NCBI RefSeq assembly: GCF_000213055.1 | Contig: NZ_CM001165.1 | Span: 6,036,945-6,100,944, forward strand | Direction of reading: 5' to 3' | Length of the DNA: 64,000 bases | Origin: Streptomyces sp. Tu6071 | GTDB lineage: Bacteria; Actinomycetota; Actinomycetes; Streptomycetales; Streptomycetaceae | In this document: positions 1 through 11,166 of the stretch, one piece after another | How the letters are laid out: each line of letters opens with the position of its first letter | Numbering within the stretch: position 1 is the stretch's first letter | Made by a program: the position numbers and the translations under genes | The notes under the pieces: generated by a model | What the model was told of the DNA's origin: nothing | The model's database searches: none | The model's input: only the letters and a program-made list of their open reading frames with translations

Positions 1-1654
1 GCTTCGCGACGGCGCCCTCGTCGGCGTCCTGGGAGAAGACCCGCTCGGCGGCCACCTTCACGTCGAGTCCCGCGTCGGACAGCTCCTCGCGCGCCTCCGC
101 CTCGTCCTTGCCGCTCACGTCCGGTACGTCCACGGGCGCGCCCCTGCTCACGGTGATCCGCACCGTCGAGCCGGCCTTCACGTTCTCGCCCGCCTGCGGC
201 TCCGTGCCGATCACGGCGCCCTGGCTGACGTCCTGGTCGAAGCGCTCGGTGACCAGGCCCGGGTCGAGCCCGCGCCCGCGCAGCGCCGTACGTGCCTCGG
301 CGAGGGTCTTGCCGGTGAGCCGGGGCACGTCGACCGTGCGCGGGCCGAGCGAGACGGTGAGGGTGACCTCGCCGTGGTCGCGGATGCGGGCGCCCGGGGA
401 CGGGTCCGTGCCCAGCACGGTGCCGCGCGGCTCGGTGGCGCTGTAGCGGCCCTTGACGTCCTTGACCCGCAGCCCCGCCTCGTCGAGGCGCCCCTTCGCC
501 TCCTTCTCGCTCTTCGCGAGCACGCGCGGGACCTCGGTGAACTGCCCCGCGTTGACGTACCAGACGCCCGCGCCGCCGCACAGCACGACGACGGCGACGA
601 CGAGCGCGGACCACAGCCTGCGCCGGGGCCGCCCGGTGCGGGCGGGCGCGGGCGTGGGCAGGACGCTCGTGTGCCCCACGTCCTCGGCCGCGGCCCCCGG
701 GCGCGGCAGGGTCAGCGCGCGCGGCAGCACGCTCGTACGGTCCTCGGCGTTGTCGTGCCCGCCCGCGCGCGCCGCCGGGGGCTCCGCGTCGAGCGCCGCC
801 CCGTCGAGGTGCGCCGTCGTGTCGCGTACCGCCGCGAGGAGGGCCACCGCGTCGCGCGGACGCGCGGCCGGCTCGCGCGCGGCGGCGGCGGCCACGAGCG
901 CGTCGAAGGCCGGGTCGAGGCCGGGAAAGAAGTGGGAGGGGGCGGGGACGTCGGTGTTCAGGTGCTGGTAGAGGACCTGCGCGGGCGAGTCCCCGTGGTA
1001 CGGCTTGCCGCCGGTCAGCATCTCGAAGAGCACGATGCCGCACGCGTACACGTCGGCGCGCTCGTCGACCGCCTCGTCGCTGATCTGCTCGGGGGCGAGG
1101 TACGAGACGGTGCCGAGGACGGCGCCCGTCGACCGCGAGGTGGTGCCCACGCCCCGTACGAGACCGAAGTCCGCGACCTTGACCCGGCCGTCGTCCCCTA
1201 TCAGGACGTTCTCCGGCTTCATGTCGCGGTGCACGAGGCCCGCGCGGTGCGCGGCGCCGAGGCCCGCGAGGACCGGCTCCAGGATGTCGAGCGCGGCGCG
1301 CGGGCTCAGCGCCCCGCGCTCGCGCAGCACGTCGCGGAGCGTGCAGCCGGGCACGTACTCCATGACCAGGTAGACCGAGGCGCCGTCCGCGTTCTGGTCG
1401 AAGACGCCCACCACGTTCGGGTGGTCGAGCCGCGCGACCGACTTCGCCTCGTGGATGAACCGCTCGACGAACAGCGCGTCCGTCGCGAGTTCGGGGTGCA
1501 TGACCTTGAGCGCGACCACCCGGTCCAGGCGCAGGTCGACCGCGCGATGCACGGTCGACATGCCCCCGGCCGCGATGAGCGCGTCCACCCGGTACCGCCC
1601 GTCGAGGACCTTCCCGACGAGCGGGGCGTTGTGATCGGCCGGCCTTGTGTCCAC
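1..1654 (-). CDS. Ser/Thr protein kinase with PASTA repeats (partial, C-terminus cut by window edge)
   Basis: Membrane Ser/Thr kinase of the PknB/PASTA type, likely sensing peptidoglycan fragments outside the cell and phosphorylating cytoplasmic proteins. Reading from GTG at 1654 gives a glycine-rich loop near residues 28-34, the ATP-binding Lys50 in VALKVM, the catalytic HRD at 142-144 and DFG at 162-164. A membrane segment (SALVVAVVVLCGGAGVWYV) follows at about residue 345. After it come at least three PASTA-like repeats, recognisable by recurring 'G...A...L...GL.V' patterns. The stop codon is outside the window. The divergent neighbour starts about 135 bp away. An Rv2175c-type DNA-binding protein, whose M. 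tuberculosis homologue is a kinase substrate, lies 4.5 kb downstream. Family assignment is secure; ligand and targets are inferred. Confidence 0.96.
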   Translation of the reverse strand, partial: MDTRPADHNAPLVGKVLDGRYRVDALIAAGGMSTVHRAVDLRLDRVVALKVMHPELATDALFVERFIHEAKSVARLDHPNVVGVFDQNADGASVYLVMEYVPGCTLRDVLRERGALSPRAALDILEPVLAGLGAAHRAGLVHRDMKPENVLIGDDGRVKVADFGLVRGVGTTSRSTGAVLGTVSYLAPEQISDEAVDERADVYACGIVLFEMLTGGKPYHGDSPAQVLYQHLNTDVPAPSHFFPGLDPAFDALVAAAAAREPAARPRDAVALLAAVRDTTAHLDGAALDAEPPAARAGGHDNAEDRTSVLPRALTLPRPGAAAEDVGHTSVLPTPAPARTGRPRRRLWSALVVAVVVLCGGAGVWYVNAGQFTEVPRVLAKSEKEAKGRLDEAGLRVKDVKGRYSATEPRGTVLGTDPSPGARIRDHGEVTLTVSLGPRTVDVPRLTGKTLAEARTALRGRGLDPGLVTERFDQDVSQGAVIGTEPQAGENVKAGSTVRITVSRGAPVDVPDVSGKDEAEAREELSDAGLDVKVAAERVFSQDADEGAVAK

Positions 1655-1790
1655 CCGGCGAGTCTACGGGGCCGACCGGAGCCGTCCGGGGCGGCCGTGT
1701 CACGCGGTGTCAGTGGCGGGTGGCACGGTGGAGGCGGTCACCGGGCGCGCTCGCCCGCCCCCCCACGTGGCCGGACGGAAGGAACTGGAC

Positions 1791-2201
1791 ATGAGCTGGG
1801 ACGTGCTGGTGCTGCGGCTGCCCGAGGGCTGCGCCTCGGTGGAGGACCTGCCCGAGGGCTCCCCCGGGCTTCCCCTCGGCCCGCGCGCCGACGTGCTCGC
1901 CGCGCTCGCGGGGGCCGTGCCCGAGGCCGACCTCTCCGACCCGGCCTGGGGGGAACTGGAGGGGCCCGGCTGGTCCATGGAGCTGAACATCGGGGACGCG
2001 GAGCCGGTCGACGCGGTCATGCTCCACGTGCGCGGCGGCGGGGACGACGTCCTCCCCGTCGTCCTGCGCATCGCGGAGGCGCTGGGCGCGCGCGCCTGCG
2101 ACCCGGCGGGCTGGGTGCTCACCGAGGCGGGCGACACGTCGGGGTGGCACGCCTTCCAGGAGTTCCGGGACCACCTGACGGGGGTGCGGAGCGGGGGGTG
2201 A
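1791..2201 (+). CDS. Small acidic hypothetical protein
   Basis: A 136-residue acidic protein that I do not recognise. It begins MSWDVLVLRLPEG and has no signal peptide, membrane segment or cysteine cluster. The composition (many Glu, Asp, Trp and Leu) suggests a soluble globular protein. The ATG at 1791 was preferred over longer in-frame starts because GGAAGGAA lies 7-14 bases upstream and protein-like composition begins here. It is transcribed divergently from the PASTA kinase, and the thiG stop faces it across about 90 bp. Nothing in its context assigns a function. Confidence 0.75.
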   Translation: MSWDVLVLRLPEGCASVEDLPEGSPGLPLGPRADVLAALAGAVPEADLSDPAWGELEGPGWSMELNIGDAEPVDAVMLHVRGGGDDVLPVVLRIAEALGARACDPAGWVLTEAGDTSGWHAFQEFRDHLTGVRSGG

Positions 2202-2293
2202 GGCGGGACGGGGCGGGGCCGACGCGTCCGCGGATCGCAGCCCCGCCCGCGCGCCGCAGCCCCGTCCGTGGACCGCAGCCCCGTCCCCGTACC

Positions 2294-4463
<2,170 letters not shown>

Positions 4464-4472
4464 CAAGCCCCC

Positions 4473-4560
4473 TCCCTTCGCCGGAATGACCCGGATCAGG
4501 TTCATACGGTCGGAGGCCGCAGCCCCCCTCTCAGCCCGGTCCGCCCGGACTCCCGCGGTG
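4473..4560 (-). promoter_or_regulatory. TPP (THI-box) riboswitch before thiO
   Basis: On the minus strand the region has the THI-box signatures in order: GGGAGTCCGG, then GGGCTGAGAGGG, then CCTCCGACC, then GAACCTGATCCGGGTCA, then CCGGCGAAGGGAG. These are the two TPP-binding helical arms and the closing helix P1. The ribosome-binding purines of thiO follow the 3' strand of P1 within about 10 bases of the GTG start. That geometry suggests TPP binding blocks translation initiation, as known for other actinobacterial thi genes. No intrinsic terminator is seen between aptamer and start. Confidence 0.95.
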
Positions 4561-4803
4561 TGCGCGGCACAGCTTAGGCGGTGCGGGCGCGGCCCCCGGC
4601 GGCGGTCCCCGCTCCACCCGGGCCACGGGCCGTCCCGTCCCGGCCCCTCGGCCCCGGTCGTACGGCCTCCGCCGGGAGGCCCCGGCCCCGGTCCCGATGG
4701 CCCCCGGTCCCCGGTCCCGGATCGTGGGCGGAGGGTCGGTGTGGGCGGGATCTCTTGCGGGCTCGGGCCCGGGGGGTGGGGTGGGCGGCCTAGAGTTGCG
4801 GGC

Positions 4804-6021
4804 GTGAGCGGAGACCGGGAGCAGCAGGGGCGGGTCGTTGTCGTCGGCGCCGGGATGGCGGGCGTGCGGACCGTCGTGGCGCTGCGCGAGGAGGGGTACG
4901 GCGGGGACGTCGTACTGCTCGGTGAGGAGCCGCACGCCCCGTACGACCGCCCGCCGCTCTCCAAGTCCGTGCTCCTCGGCAGCGCCGAGACCTCCGCCTT
5001 CGACGTCGACTTCGCCGCGCTCGGCACCGAACTGCGCCTCGGGGTCCGCGCGAGCGGACTGCGCGCCGCCGCGCACGAGATCGACACGAGCGAGGGCCCG
5101 CTCGGCTACGACCACCTCGTGCTCGCGACCGGCGCCGCGCCCGTACGGCTCCCCGGCACGGCCCAGCACCCCCACGTCCACCTCCTGCACACCCTCGACG
5201 ACGTGCGGGCCCTGCGCGAGGTGCTCGCGCGCCGCGCCGAGGTGGCCGTCGTCGGCGCCGGCTGGATCGGCGCCGAATTCACGACCGCCGCGCGCGAGGC
5301 GGGCTGCGCCGTCACCGTCCTGGAGGCCACCGGGCACCCGCTCAGCGGCGCGCTGCCCGCCGAGGTCGCCGCGCCGATGGCGAAGTGGTACGCCGAGGCG
5401 GGCGCCCGGCTGCGGACCGGCTCCCGCGTCGCCGCCGTCGAGGACACGGCCGTCGTGCTGGAGGGCGGCGAGCGCGTACCCGCCGACGCCGTCCTCGTCG
5501 GCATCGGCGCCCGCCCCGTCACCGGCTGGCTCGAAGGCTCCGGCATCGACCTCGCCCCGGACGGCTCCGTCCGCACCGACGCCTGGCTGCGCACCTCGCT
5601 GCCCGACGTCCACGCCGTCGGCGACTGCGCCTCCTTCCCGTCGCGGCGGTACGGGCGGCGCCTCCTCGTCCACCACTGGGACAACGCCCTCCAGGGCCCG
5701 CACACCCTGGCCGGCGTCCTCACCGGCGAGCGCGCCGAGCCCTACGACCCGGTGCCCTACTTCTGGTCCGAGCAGTTCGGCCGCTTCGTGCAGTACGCGG
5801 GCGACCACGCGGGCGCGAGCCGCCTCGTGTGGCGCGGCGCCCCGGACGGGCCCGCCTGGTCCGTGTGCTGGCTGGAGGAGGACGGGCGGCTCGCCGCCGT
5901 GCTCGCCGTCGGCCGCCCCCGCGACCTCGCCCAGGGCCGCAAGCTCATCGCCTCGGGCGCGACGCTCGACCCCGCGCTCCTCGCGGACCCGGCGCGACCC
6001 CTGAAGACGGCCGTGCGCTGA
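4804..6021 (+). CDS. FAD-dependent NAD(P)/ferredoxin reductase-like oxidoreductase
   Basis: A 405-residue flavoprotein of the class that includes ferredoxin and rubredoxin reductases serving oxygenases. It has an N-terminal FAD-binding GxGxxG (VVVVGAGMAGVRT, about residue 11), a central NAD-binding GxGxxG (VAVVGAGWIGAEF, about 150), and the second FAD motif DVHAVGDCA (about 275). No redox-active CxxxxC disulfide is present, which separates it from lipoamide dehydrogenases. The C-terminal reductase domain includes PYFWSEQFG, typical of the group. The GTG start has no clear Shine-Dalgarno but has TAGAGT 7 bases upstream, suggesting a leaderless message. Its electron acceptor is not apparent from the neighbours. 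Confidence 0.9.
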   Translation: MSGDREQQGRVVVVGAGMAGVRTVVALREEGYGGDVVLLGEEPHAPYDRPPLSKSVLLGSAETSAFDVDFAALGTELRLGVRASGLRAAAHEIDTSEGPLGYDHLVLATGAAPVRLPGTAQHPHVHLLHTLDDVRALREVLARRAEVAVVGAGWIGAEFTTAAREAGCAVTVLEATGHPLSGALPAEVAAPMAKWYAEAGARLRTGSRVAAVEDTAVVLEGGERVPADAVLVGIGARPVTGWLEGSGIDLAPDGSVRTDAWLRTSLPDVHAVGDCASFPSRRYGRRLLVHHWDNALQGPHTLAGVLTGERAEPYDPVPYFWSEQFGRFVQYAGDHAGASRLVWRGAPDGPAWSVCWLEEDGRLAAVLAVGRPRDLAQGRKLIASGATLDPALLADPARPLKTAVR

Positions 6022-6109
6022 GCCGCTCACCGGGCCCCGTTCCCCGGGCCCGTCGCCCGCGGGGACCCTCCCGCTACCGCCCGGCCGCCCGGGATGGCAC
6101 GCTTGTCCC

Positions 6110-6475
6110 GTGACCCAGATTGATGCCAAGACCGAAGCGCTCGTCCCCGAGTGGCTCAGCCTCCCCGACATCGCCGAACGGTTCGACGTCGAGGTGACCC
6201 GGGTGCGCCAGCTGGTGAAGGAGGGCCAGCTCGTCGCCGTCCGCCGGGGCGAGAACAACGCGCTCTACGTGCCCGCCGCCTTCCTCGACGGCAACCGCAC
6301 CGTGCGGGGACTCGCCGGGCTGCTGACCCTGCTGCGCGACGACGGCTTCGACGACGTGGAGATCATCCAGTGGATGTTCACCCCCGACCCGACGCTTCCC
6401 GGCACCCCCGCCCAGGCCATGAGCGAGAACCGTGGCACGGAGGTGAAGCGCCGCGCCCAGGCCCTGGCCGTCTGA
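6110..6475 (+). CDS. Rv2175c-family winged-helix DNA-binding protein
   Basis: A 121-residue protein matching the actinobacterial Rv2175c family: an N-terminal helix-turn-helix (LSLPDIAERFDVEVTRVRQLVKEG, split around residue 25), a basic patch AVRRGENN, then the conserved GLLTLLRDDGFDD and IIQWMFTPDPTL stretches. The M. tuberculosis homologue lies next to the kinase gene pknL and is phosphorylated near its N-terminus. Here a threonine stands at residue 8 and a PASTA kinase is encoded 4.5 kb away. The GTG at 6110 gives the family's usual length. DNA targets are unknown. Between the reductase and thiE, all on the plus strand. Confidence 0.88.
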   Translation: MTQIDAKTEALVPEWLSLPDIAERFDVEVTRVRQLVKEGQLVAVRRGENNALYVPAAFLDGNRTVRGLAGLLTLLRDDGFDDVEIIQWMFTPDPTLPGTPAQAMSENRGTEVKRRAQALAV

Positions 6476-6553
6476 GCCGGGCCGCGGGACCACGGTGACG
6501 CCCACCCCTGGGCGAGTGGCATGATCGTCAGGTCATACGAACAGGGGTGGGAC

Positions 6554-7261
6554 ATGCCGGACCGGACACCGCACGCGGCGGCGCGCACCGTACTCGCGGA
6601 CGCCCGTCTCTACCTCTGCACGGACGCCCGCAAGCACCGGAACGACCTCCCCGCCTTCCTCGACGCCGTCCTCTCCGGCGGCGTCGACATCGTCCAGCTG
6701 CGGGACAAGAGCCTGGAAGCCGCCGAGGAACTGGAACTGCTCCAGGTCTTCGCCGACGCCTGCCGCCGCCACGGCAAACTCCTCGCCGTGAACGACCGCG
6801 CCGACGTCGCCCACGCCGCCCGCGCCGACGTGCTCCACCTCGGCCAGGGCGACCTCCCCGTCCCCGCCGCGCGCGCCCTGATCGGCCCCGACGCGCTCAT
6901 CGGCCGCTCGACCCACAGCGAGGCGGAGGCCGCGGCGGCGGCCGTGCAGGACGGCGTCGACTACTTCTGCACCGGCCCCTGCTGGCCGACCCCCACCAAG
7001 CCGGGCCGCCCGGCGCCCGGCCTTCCCCTCGTGCGGTACGCCGCCGCCCTCGGCACCACGCGCCCCTGGTTCGCGATCGGCGGCATCGACGCGGCCCGCC
7101 TCGACGAGGTCCTCGACGCGGGCGCGCGCCGCGTCGTCGTCGTACGCGCGCTGACCGAGGCCGAGGACCCGGAGCACGCGGCCCGCGAGCTCGCCCGCCG
7201 GTTGCGCGCGCTGCCCCTGGGGACGCCCTCCGTCCAAAGCGTGGACAAGAAGTCCGCGTAA
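6554..7261 (+). CDS. thiE: Thiamine-phosphate synthase ThiE
   Basis: Joins HMP pyrophosphate and thiazole phosphate to give thiamine monophosphate. The 235-residue TIM-barrel protein shows DIVQLRDKS, the metal and pyrophosphate site [20 protein letters not shown], and the loop [16 protein letters not shown] that holds the substrate phosphate. The ATG at 6554 follows AGGGGTGGG at a suitable distance. It is separated from thiOSG by two unrelated genes and lies on the opposite strand, and no second THI-box is visible before it, so it may not share the riboswitch control of the thiazole genes. Confidence 0.96.
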   Translation: MPDRTPHAAARTVLADARLYLCTDARKHRNDLPAFLDAVLSGGVDIVQLRDKSLEAAEELELLQVFADACRRHGKLLAVNDRADVAHAARADVLHLGQGDLPVPAARALIGPDALIGRSTHSEAEAAAAAVQDGVDYFCTGPCWPTPTKPGRPAPGLPLVRYAAALGTTRPWFAIGGIDAARLDEVLDAGARRVVVVRALTEAEDPEHAARELARRLRALPLGTPSVQSVDKKSA

Positions 7262-7306
7262 CGGGCATAACGCCCTTCCGTAGCGCCCTGACCGGCGGCT
7301 ACTGGC

Positions 7307-7312
7307 TACCCT
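7307..7312 (+). promoter_or_regulatory. Probable -10 element of a leaderless metF promoter
   Basis: TACCCT lies exactly 6 bases before the metF ATG, and no ribosome-binding purine run is present in that gap. This spacing places the transcription start on or next to the A of the ATG. No good -35 hexamer was found, so this is inference from the -10 and the missing Shine-Dalgarno. Confidence 0.45.
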
Positions 7313-7318
7313 GCCCGT

Positions 7319-8239
7319 ATGGCCTCCGGCACCGCATCCACCTGGACCTCCGAGCACCCGACCGTGGCGGAGGTGCTCGCGAGCGGCAAACGCTCCTACT
7401 CCTTCGAGTTCTGGGCGCCGAAGACCCCGAAGGGCGAGCGCAACCTGTGGAACGCGCTGCGCCGCGTCGAGGCCGTCGCGCCGAGCTTCGTCTCGGTGAC
7501 GTACGGCGCGGGCGGCAGCACCCGTACCGGCACCGTGCGCGCCACGCAGGCGATCGCCGAGAACACCACCCTCGTCCCGGTCGCCCACCTCACCGCCGTC
7601 GAGCACTCGGTCGCCGAACTGCGCCACATGATCGGGCAGTACGCGGACGGCGGCGTCCGGAACATCCTCGCCGTGCGCGGCGACCCGCCCGGGGACCCGC
7701 TCGGGGACTGGGTGGCGCGCGAGGACGGACTGACCTACGCCGCCGAACTCGTCCGCCTCATCAAGGAATCGGGAAATTTCTGCGTGGGTGTCGCGGCCTT
7801 CCCCGACATGCATCCGCGCTCCGAGAACTGGGACTCCGACGTCCGGTACTTCGTCGACAAGTGCCGTGCCGGGGCGGATTACGCGATCACGCAGATGTTC
7901 TTCGATCCGGCCTCCTACCTGCGCCTGCGCGACCGGCTCTCCGCCGCCGGGTGCGAGACCCCGGTGATTCCCGAGGTCATGCCGGTGACGAGCGTGCGCC
8001 AGCTCGAACGGCTCTCGCGGCTGAGCACCGCCGTCTTCCCCGAGACGGTGAAAGAACGCATGCTCGCGGCGAAGGACGACCCGGCGGCTGTACGCTCCTT
8101 GGGAATCGAGTTCGCCACAGAGTTCTGCGCGCGACTGCTGGCCGAGGATGTCCCGGGGCTGCACTTCATCACGCTCAACAACTCCACGGCGACACTGGAG
8201 ATCCACGAGAATCTGGGCCTGCCCCACCACAGGCCCTGA
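7319..8239 (+). CDS. metF: Methylenetetrahydrofolate reductase MetF
   Basis: Reduces 5,10-methylene-THF to 5-methyl-THF, the methyl donor for methionine synthesis, using FAD. The 306-residue protein fits the bacterial single-domain length. The catalytic Glu is in [10 protein letters not shown] (about residue 31). [14 protein letters not shown] and [12 protein letters not shown] bind flavin and folate, and the family's ITQMFFD motif is present near residue 188. It follows thiE by 57 bp on the same strand. The ATG appears leaderless. Confidence 0.96.
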   Translation: MASGTASTWTSEHPTVAEVLASGKRSYSFEFWAPKTPKGERNLWNALRRVEAVAPSFVSVTYGAGGSTRTGTVRATQAIAENTTLVPVAHLTAVEHSVAELRHMIGQYADGGVRNILAVRGDPPGDPLGDWVAREDGLTYAAELVRLIKESGNFCVGVAAFPDMHPRSENWDSDVRYFVDKCRAGADYAITQMFFDPASYLRLRDRLSAAGCETPVIPEVMPVTSVRQLERLSRLSTAVFPETVKERMLAAKDDPAAVRSLGIEFATEFCARLLAEDVPGLHFITLNNSTATLEIHENLGLPHHRP

Positions 8240-8282
8240 TCCGACGGACCCCGGCCCCCATGCCGGGGCGAGAGGGGCGTAC

Positions 8283-9455
8283 ATGGGCTGGGCGGTCCTC
8301 TATTTCGCTTTTGCCGTAGTGGCGTTGTGGCTCCTCGGGGAGGTGCTGCTCCAGTACAAGGCGCGGCTGCGCTGGCGCCTGCTCGCCTTCGCCGGGTTCC
8401 TCGGCGTCGTGCTCGGCGTGCTCATGGCCTCGGTCTTCGTGATCGTCCTCGGCGCGCTCGCCTTCGCGGCCGGACAGACCCTCGTCACGCTCTCCTTCCG
8501 GCGCGGCTTCGCGGCCGGCTGGGCCCTCAAGGGCAAGGCGGGCGAGAAGCTCGGCGCGCTCGGCGACCGCGTGCGCGGCGAGCGGGAGCGGGGCCCCGCG
8601 CTGGAGGTCTCGGACCTGCGCGACGAGAGCGACGCGGTCGCGCCGGGGGCGGCGGGTTCCACGGGTTCCGCGCCGACCGGGGGCGCCGCGGGTGCCGGTG
8701 AGTCCGGTGAAGCCGGGGAGGCCGCCACCTCGGCGGTCTTCGACGCGGTCAACGTCGCGGAGGGCCGGGGCGTCCTGAGCGAGTCGTCCTCACCGGCGGA
8801 GGCCGACTGGCGGGCCCCGGCCGCCGACCACACCCCCGGCTACCAGTCCGGGTACGACCCATACACCGCCCACGGCTACGCCCCCGAGGCGCCGCCCGCC
8901 GCGTGGGACCCCAACGGCGCGCAGCAGCAGCCCGCCTACGACGACGCGGGGGCGGGCGCCGTCGCGTACGGCACGGGTCCGGCCGGGATGTACGAAGCGA
9001 GGGCGTACGGCACGGGCGCGTACGACCCGGGTGCGGGTGCGGGTGCGTACGACACCGGCTCCTTCGCGCACGCGTCCCCCTTCGGCGGCGCGTTCGCGCA
9101 ACAGCCCCAGGACCCCAGCGGCACGTGGGCGGGGCTCGTCCAGGGCGACGCCACCGGAACGTGGGGCACCACGACGGACGGCTGGGGGCAGCAGTACGGG
9201 CAGCAGCAGTACGCGGCCCCCCAGGAGCAGTACCAGCAGCCCGCGGCGGACCCCTACGCGGTCCCGTACGCGGATCCCTACGCCGACCCGTACGCGACAT
9301 CCGGCTACGGCTACCCCGTGCAGGAACCCTCCCCGCAGGAGACCCCGCCCGGCGGGGTGTGGGTGCCGCGCCAGCGCGGCGAGGGCGAGGAGCAGGGCGG
9401 GGCGTGGCCGGCGGGCTCGTACGAGGGGAGCGAGGGGTACGGGTACCGGGGGTGA
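8283..9455 (+). CDS. Membrane protein with Tyr/Gly/Pro-rich low-complexity C-terminus
   Basis: A 390-residue protein I cannot name. The N-terminal 75 residues contain one membrane helix (AVLYFAFAVVALWLLGEVLL) and a second long hydrophobic stretch (LLAFAGFLGVVLGVLMASVF, continuing to about residue 68). The rest looks disordered and is rich in Ala, Gly, Tyr, Gln and Pro, with short repeats such as YGTG, AGAGAY and tandem YADPYADPYA. Many tyrosines at regular intervals recall phase-separating or surface-adhesive tails, but that is only resemblance. It starts at an ATG 43 bp after metF and may be cotranscribed with it. Confidence 0.8.
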   Translation: MGWAVLYFAFAVVALWLLGEVLLQYKARLRWRLLAFAGFLGVVLGVLMASVFVIVLGALAFAAGQTLVTLSFRRGFAAGWALKGKAGEKLGALGDRVRGERERGPALEVSDLRDESDAVAPGAAGSTGSAPTGGAAGAGESGEAGEAATSAVFDAVNVAEGRGVLSESSSPAEADWRAPAADHTPGYQSGYDPYTAHGYAPEAPPAAWDPNGAQQQPAYDDAGAGAVAYGTGPAGMYEARAYGTGAYDPGAGAGAYDTGSFAHASPFGGAFAQQPQDPSGTWAGLVQGDATGTWGTTTDGWGQQYGQQQYAAPQEQYQQPAADPYAVPYADPYADPYATSGYGYPVQEPSPQETPPGGVWVPRQRGEGEEQGGAWPAGSYEGSEGYGYRG

Positions 9456-9534
9456 GGGCAGCCTCGGCCCTGCCCAGAGCTTCCGGGAAAAGCGCTCACG
9501 CTTTCGGGTGAGACGTTGTGCGGGTTTCCCCGAG

Positions 9535-9556
9535 TTATCCACAGATGTTCGTGGAT
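9535..9556. promoter_or_regulatory. DnaA-box-like nonamer within an inverted repeat
   Basis: TTATCCACA at 9535-9543 matches the classical DnaA-box consensus. The same bases form the left arm of an inverted repeat ATCCAC-N8-GTGGAT (9537-9556). It lies in the 217-bp space between two convergent genes, so it is not in an obvious promoter. Whether DnaA binds here is unknown; one box alone does not make an origin. Confidence 0.35.
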
Positions 9557-9672
9557 GGCGCGGGTGGGGGGTGGGGTTGGGGGAGGATGGTATTGGGGTC
9601 GCCCCCCGGGCGGGAGGGGGCTGTTCACCCCCCCGCGCGAAGGCCACGCCCCCTGCGAGGGGCACCACCCCC

Positions 9673-11166
9673 TCACGTCGACCCCGTGAACCCCGCCCCC
9701 TCCACGATCAGCCCCGCGACGAGCGCTCCCGACATCCCCGCGTGCGGCAGTCCGCCGCCCGGGTGGGACCAGCCGCCCACCGCGTGGAGGCCCGGCAGCG
9801 CCGTCGAGTTGGCCGGGTGGAGCCACCGGCCGCCGCCGGCGGCGAGCGCCGGGGCGGGAACCGCGCCGCCCGGCGTGCCCGTCGCCTCCTCGGCCGCCGC
9901 CGGGGTCAGCGTCTCGTGCCACAGCAGACGCGCGCGCAGCTCCGGTACGACGGCGGCCCCGACCCGGTCGATCAGCTCCGCCACGTACCCCTCCGGCACC
10001 TCGGCGCCCGCCGGGACCGTCACCGTCAGCGTCACCGCCTCGTGCCCCGCGCCGGGGACCCGGTCCGGGTCGTCGGGGCGCAGCACCGTCACGGTCGGCC
10101 GGTCCGGCAGCCTCCCCGCCGCGAGCGCCGCGCGCTCCGCCGCCGCGTCGGGGCTGTGCAGCACCGTGCGCACGACGGTCCCCTCGGGGCGCTCCCCGCG
10201 CAGCGCGAGCAGTACGAGGAGACGCGCCGCACCCTCCGTACGGGGCGGCACGCCGTCCGCCGGCCACGGCGCGGTACCGCCCAGCAGCCGCGCGAGCACT
10301 GCCGGGGCGACCCCCGCCACGACGTGCTCCGCCTCCACGACCGAGCCGTCCGCGAGTTCGGCACCGGCCGCACGCCCGTCCTTCTCGACGATCCGCGTCA
10401 CCTCGGAGCCGAACACGAACTCCACGCGCCGCTCGACGCACCGCGCGTGCACCGCGTCCGCGAGCGCGCGCAGGCCGCCCCGTACCGCCCACACCCCGAA
10501 GGTGTGCTCGATGAACGGCAGTACGGCCGCGCTCGCCGGGACCCGCTCCGCGTCGAGTCCGGCGGCGAGCGCGTAGCTCTCCAGGAGCGCCCGCAGCCGC
10601 GGCTCGCGCAGCTCCAGCTCACCCACCTCGGCGAGCGTCGTCGCGCGCCGCTCGCGGCGCAGCAGCCTGCGCACGGGGAGCGCCGGGTACGGCTCGCGCG
10701 CGGCGAGAACCTGCCAGTTGGGCCACTGGGTCTCCTCCAGGAGCGGGCGGCGGGTACGGTCCCACGCCTCGCGCGCCCGGCCGAGGAAGTCCGTCCACCG
10801 CGCGCCGGTACCCGCGCCGAGGGCGGCGTCCAGCGCCTGCGCGACGCCGCCGCGCGAGGCGTTCGGCAGCGCGAACTCCGTACCGTCGGCGAAGACGTGG
10901 CGTGCCGCGGGGTCCACCTGTTCCAGGACGACCCGGTCCTCCAGCTCGGCGCGGCCCGTCTTCACGAACAGGTCCCGGTACACGGCGGGCAGCGTCAGGA
11001 GCCCCGGCCCCGTGTCGAAGCGGAACCCGTCCCGCGCGTACTCGCCGAGCGCGCCCCCGTACGTCGCGCCCCGCTCGTGCACCACCACCCGGTGCCCCGC
11101 GATCGCGAGCCGCGCCGCCGCCGCCATGGCGCCGAGCCCCGCGCCGATCACCACAATCCGTGCCAT
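9673..11166 (-). CDS. CrtI-type FAD-dependent oxidoreductase (phytoene desaturase-like)
   Basis: A 497-residue flavoprotein of the carotenoid desaturase/isomerase superfamily. The N-terminal Rossmann motif is IVVIGAGLGAMAAAARLA, followed by the DTGPGLLTLP segment typical of CrtI relatives. The C-terminal FAD contact GLHAVGGWSHPGGGLPHAGMSG is also characteristic when read in its two halves. No phytoene synthase or cyclase genes are nearby, so a carotenoid role is not supported by context, and many Streptomyces carry orphan CrtI-like enzymes. ATG start at 11166. Convergent with the low-complexity membrane protein. Confidence 0.88.
   Translation of the reverse strand: MARIVVIGAGLGAMAAAARLAIAGHRVVVHERGATYGGALGEYARDGFRFDTGPGLLTLPAVYRDLFVKTGRAELEDRVVLEQVDPAARHVFADGTEFALPNASRGGVAQALDAALGAGTGARWTDFLGRAREAWDRTRRPLLEETQWPNWQVLAAREPYPALPVRRLLRRERRATTLAEVGELELREPRLRALLESYALAAGLDAERVPASAAVLPFIEHTFGVWAVRGGLRALADAVHARCVERRVEFVFGSEVTRIVEKDGRAAGAELADGSVVEAEHVVAGVAPAVLARLLGGTAPWPADGVPPRTEGAARLLVLLALRGERPEGTVVRTVLHSPDAAAERAALAAGRLPDRPTVTVLRPDDPDRVPGAGHEAVTLTVTVPAGAEVPEGYVAELIDRVGAAVVPELRARLLWHETLTPAAAEEATGTPGGAVPAPALAAGGGRWLHPANSTALPGLHAVGGWSHPGGGLPHAGMSGALVAGLIVEGAGFTGST

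Noticed and set aside
2235..2290. Three CCGCAGCCCCG units about 18-20 bp apart
   Set aside because: Short and GC-rich; too simple to separate from background in this composition.
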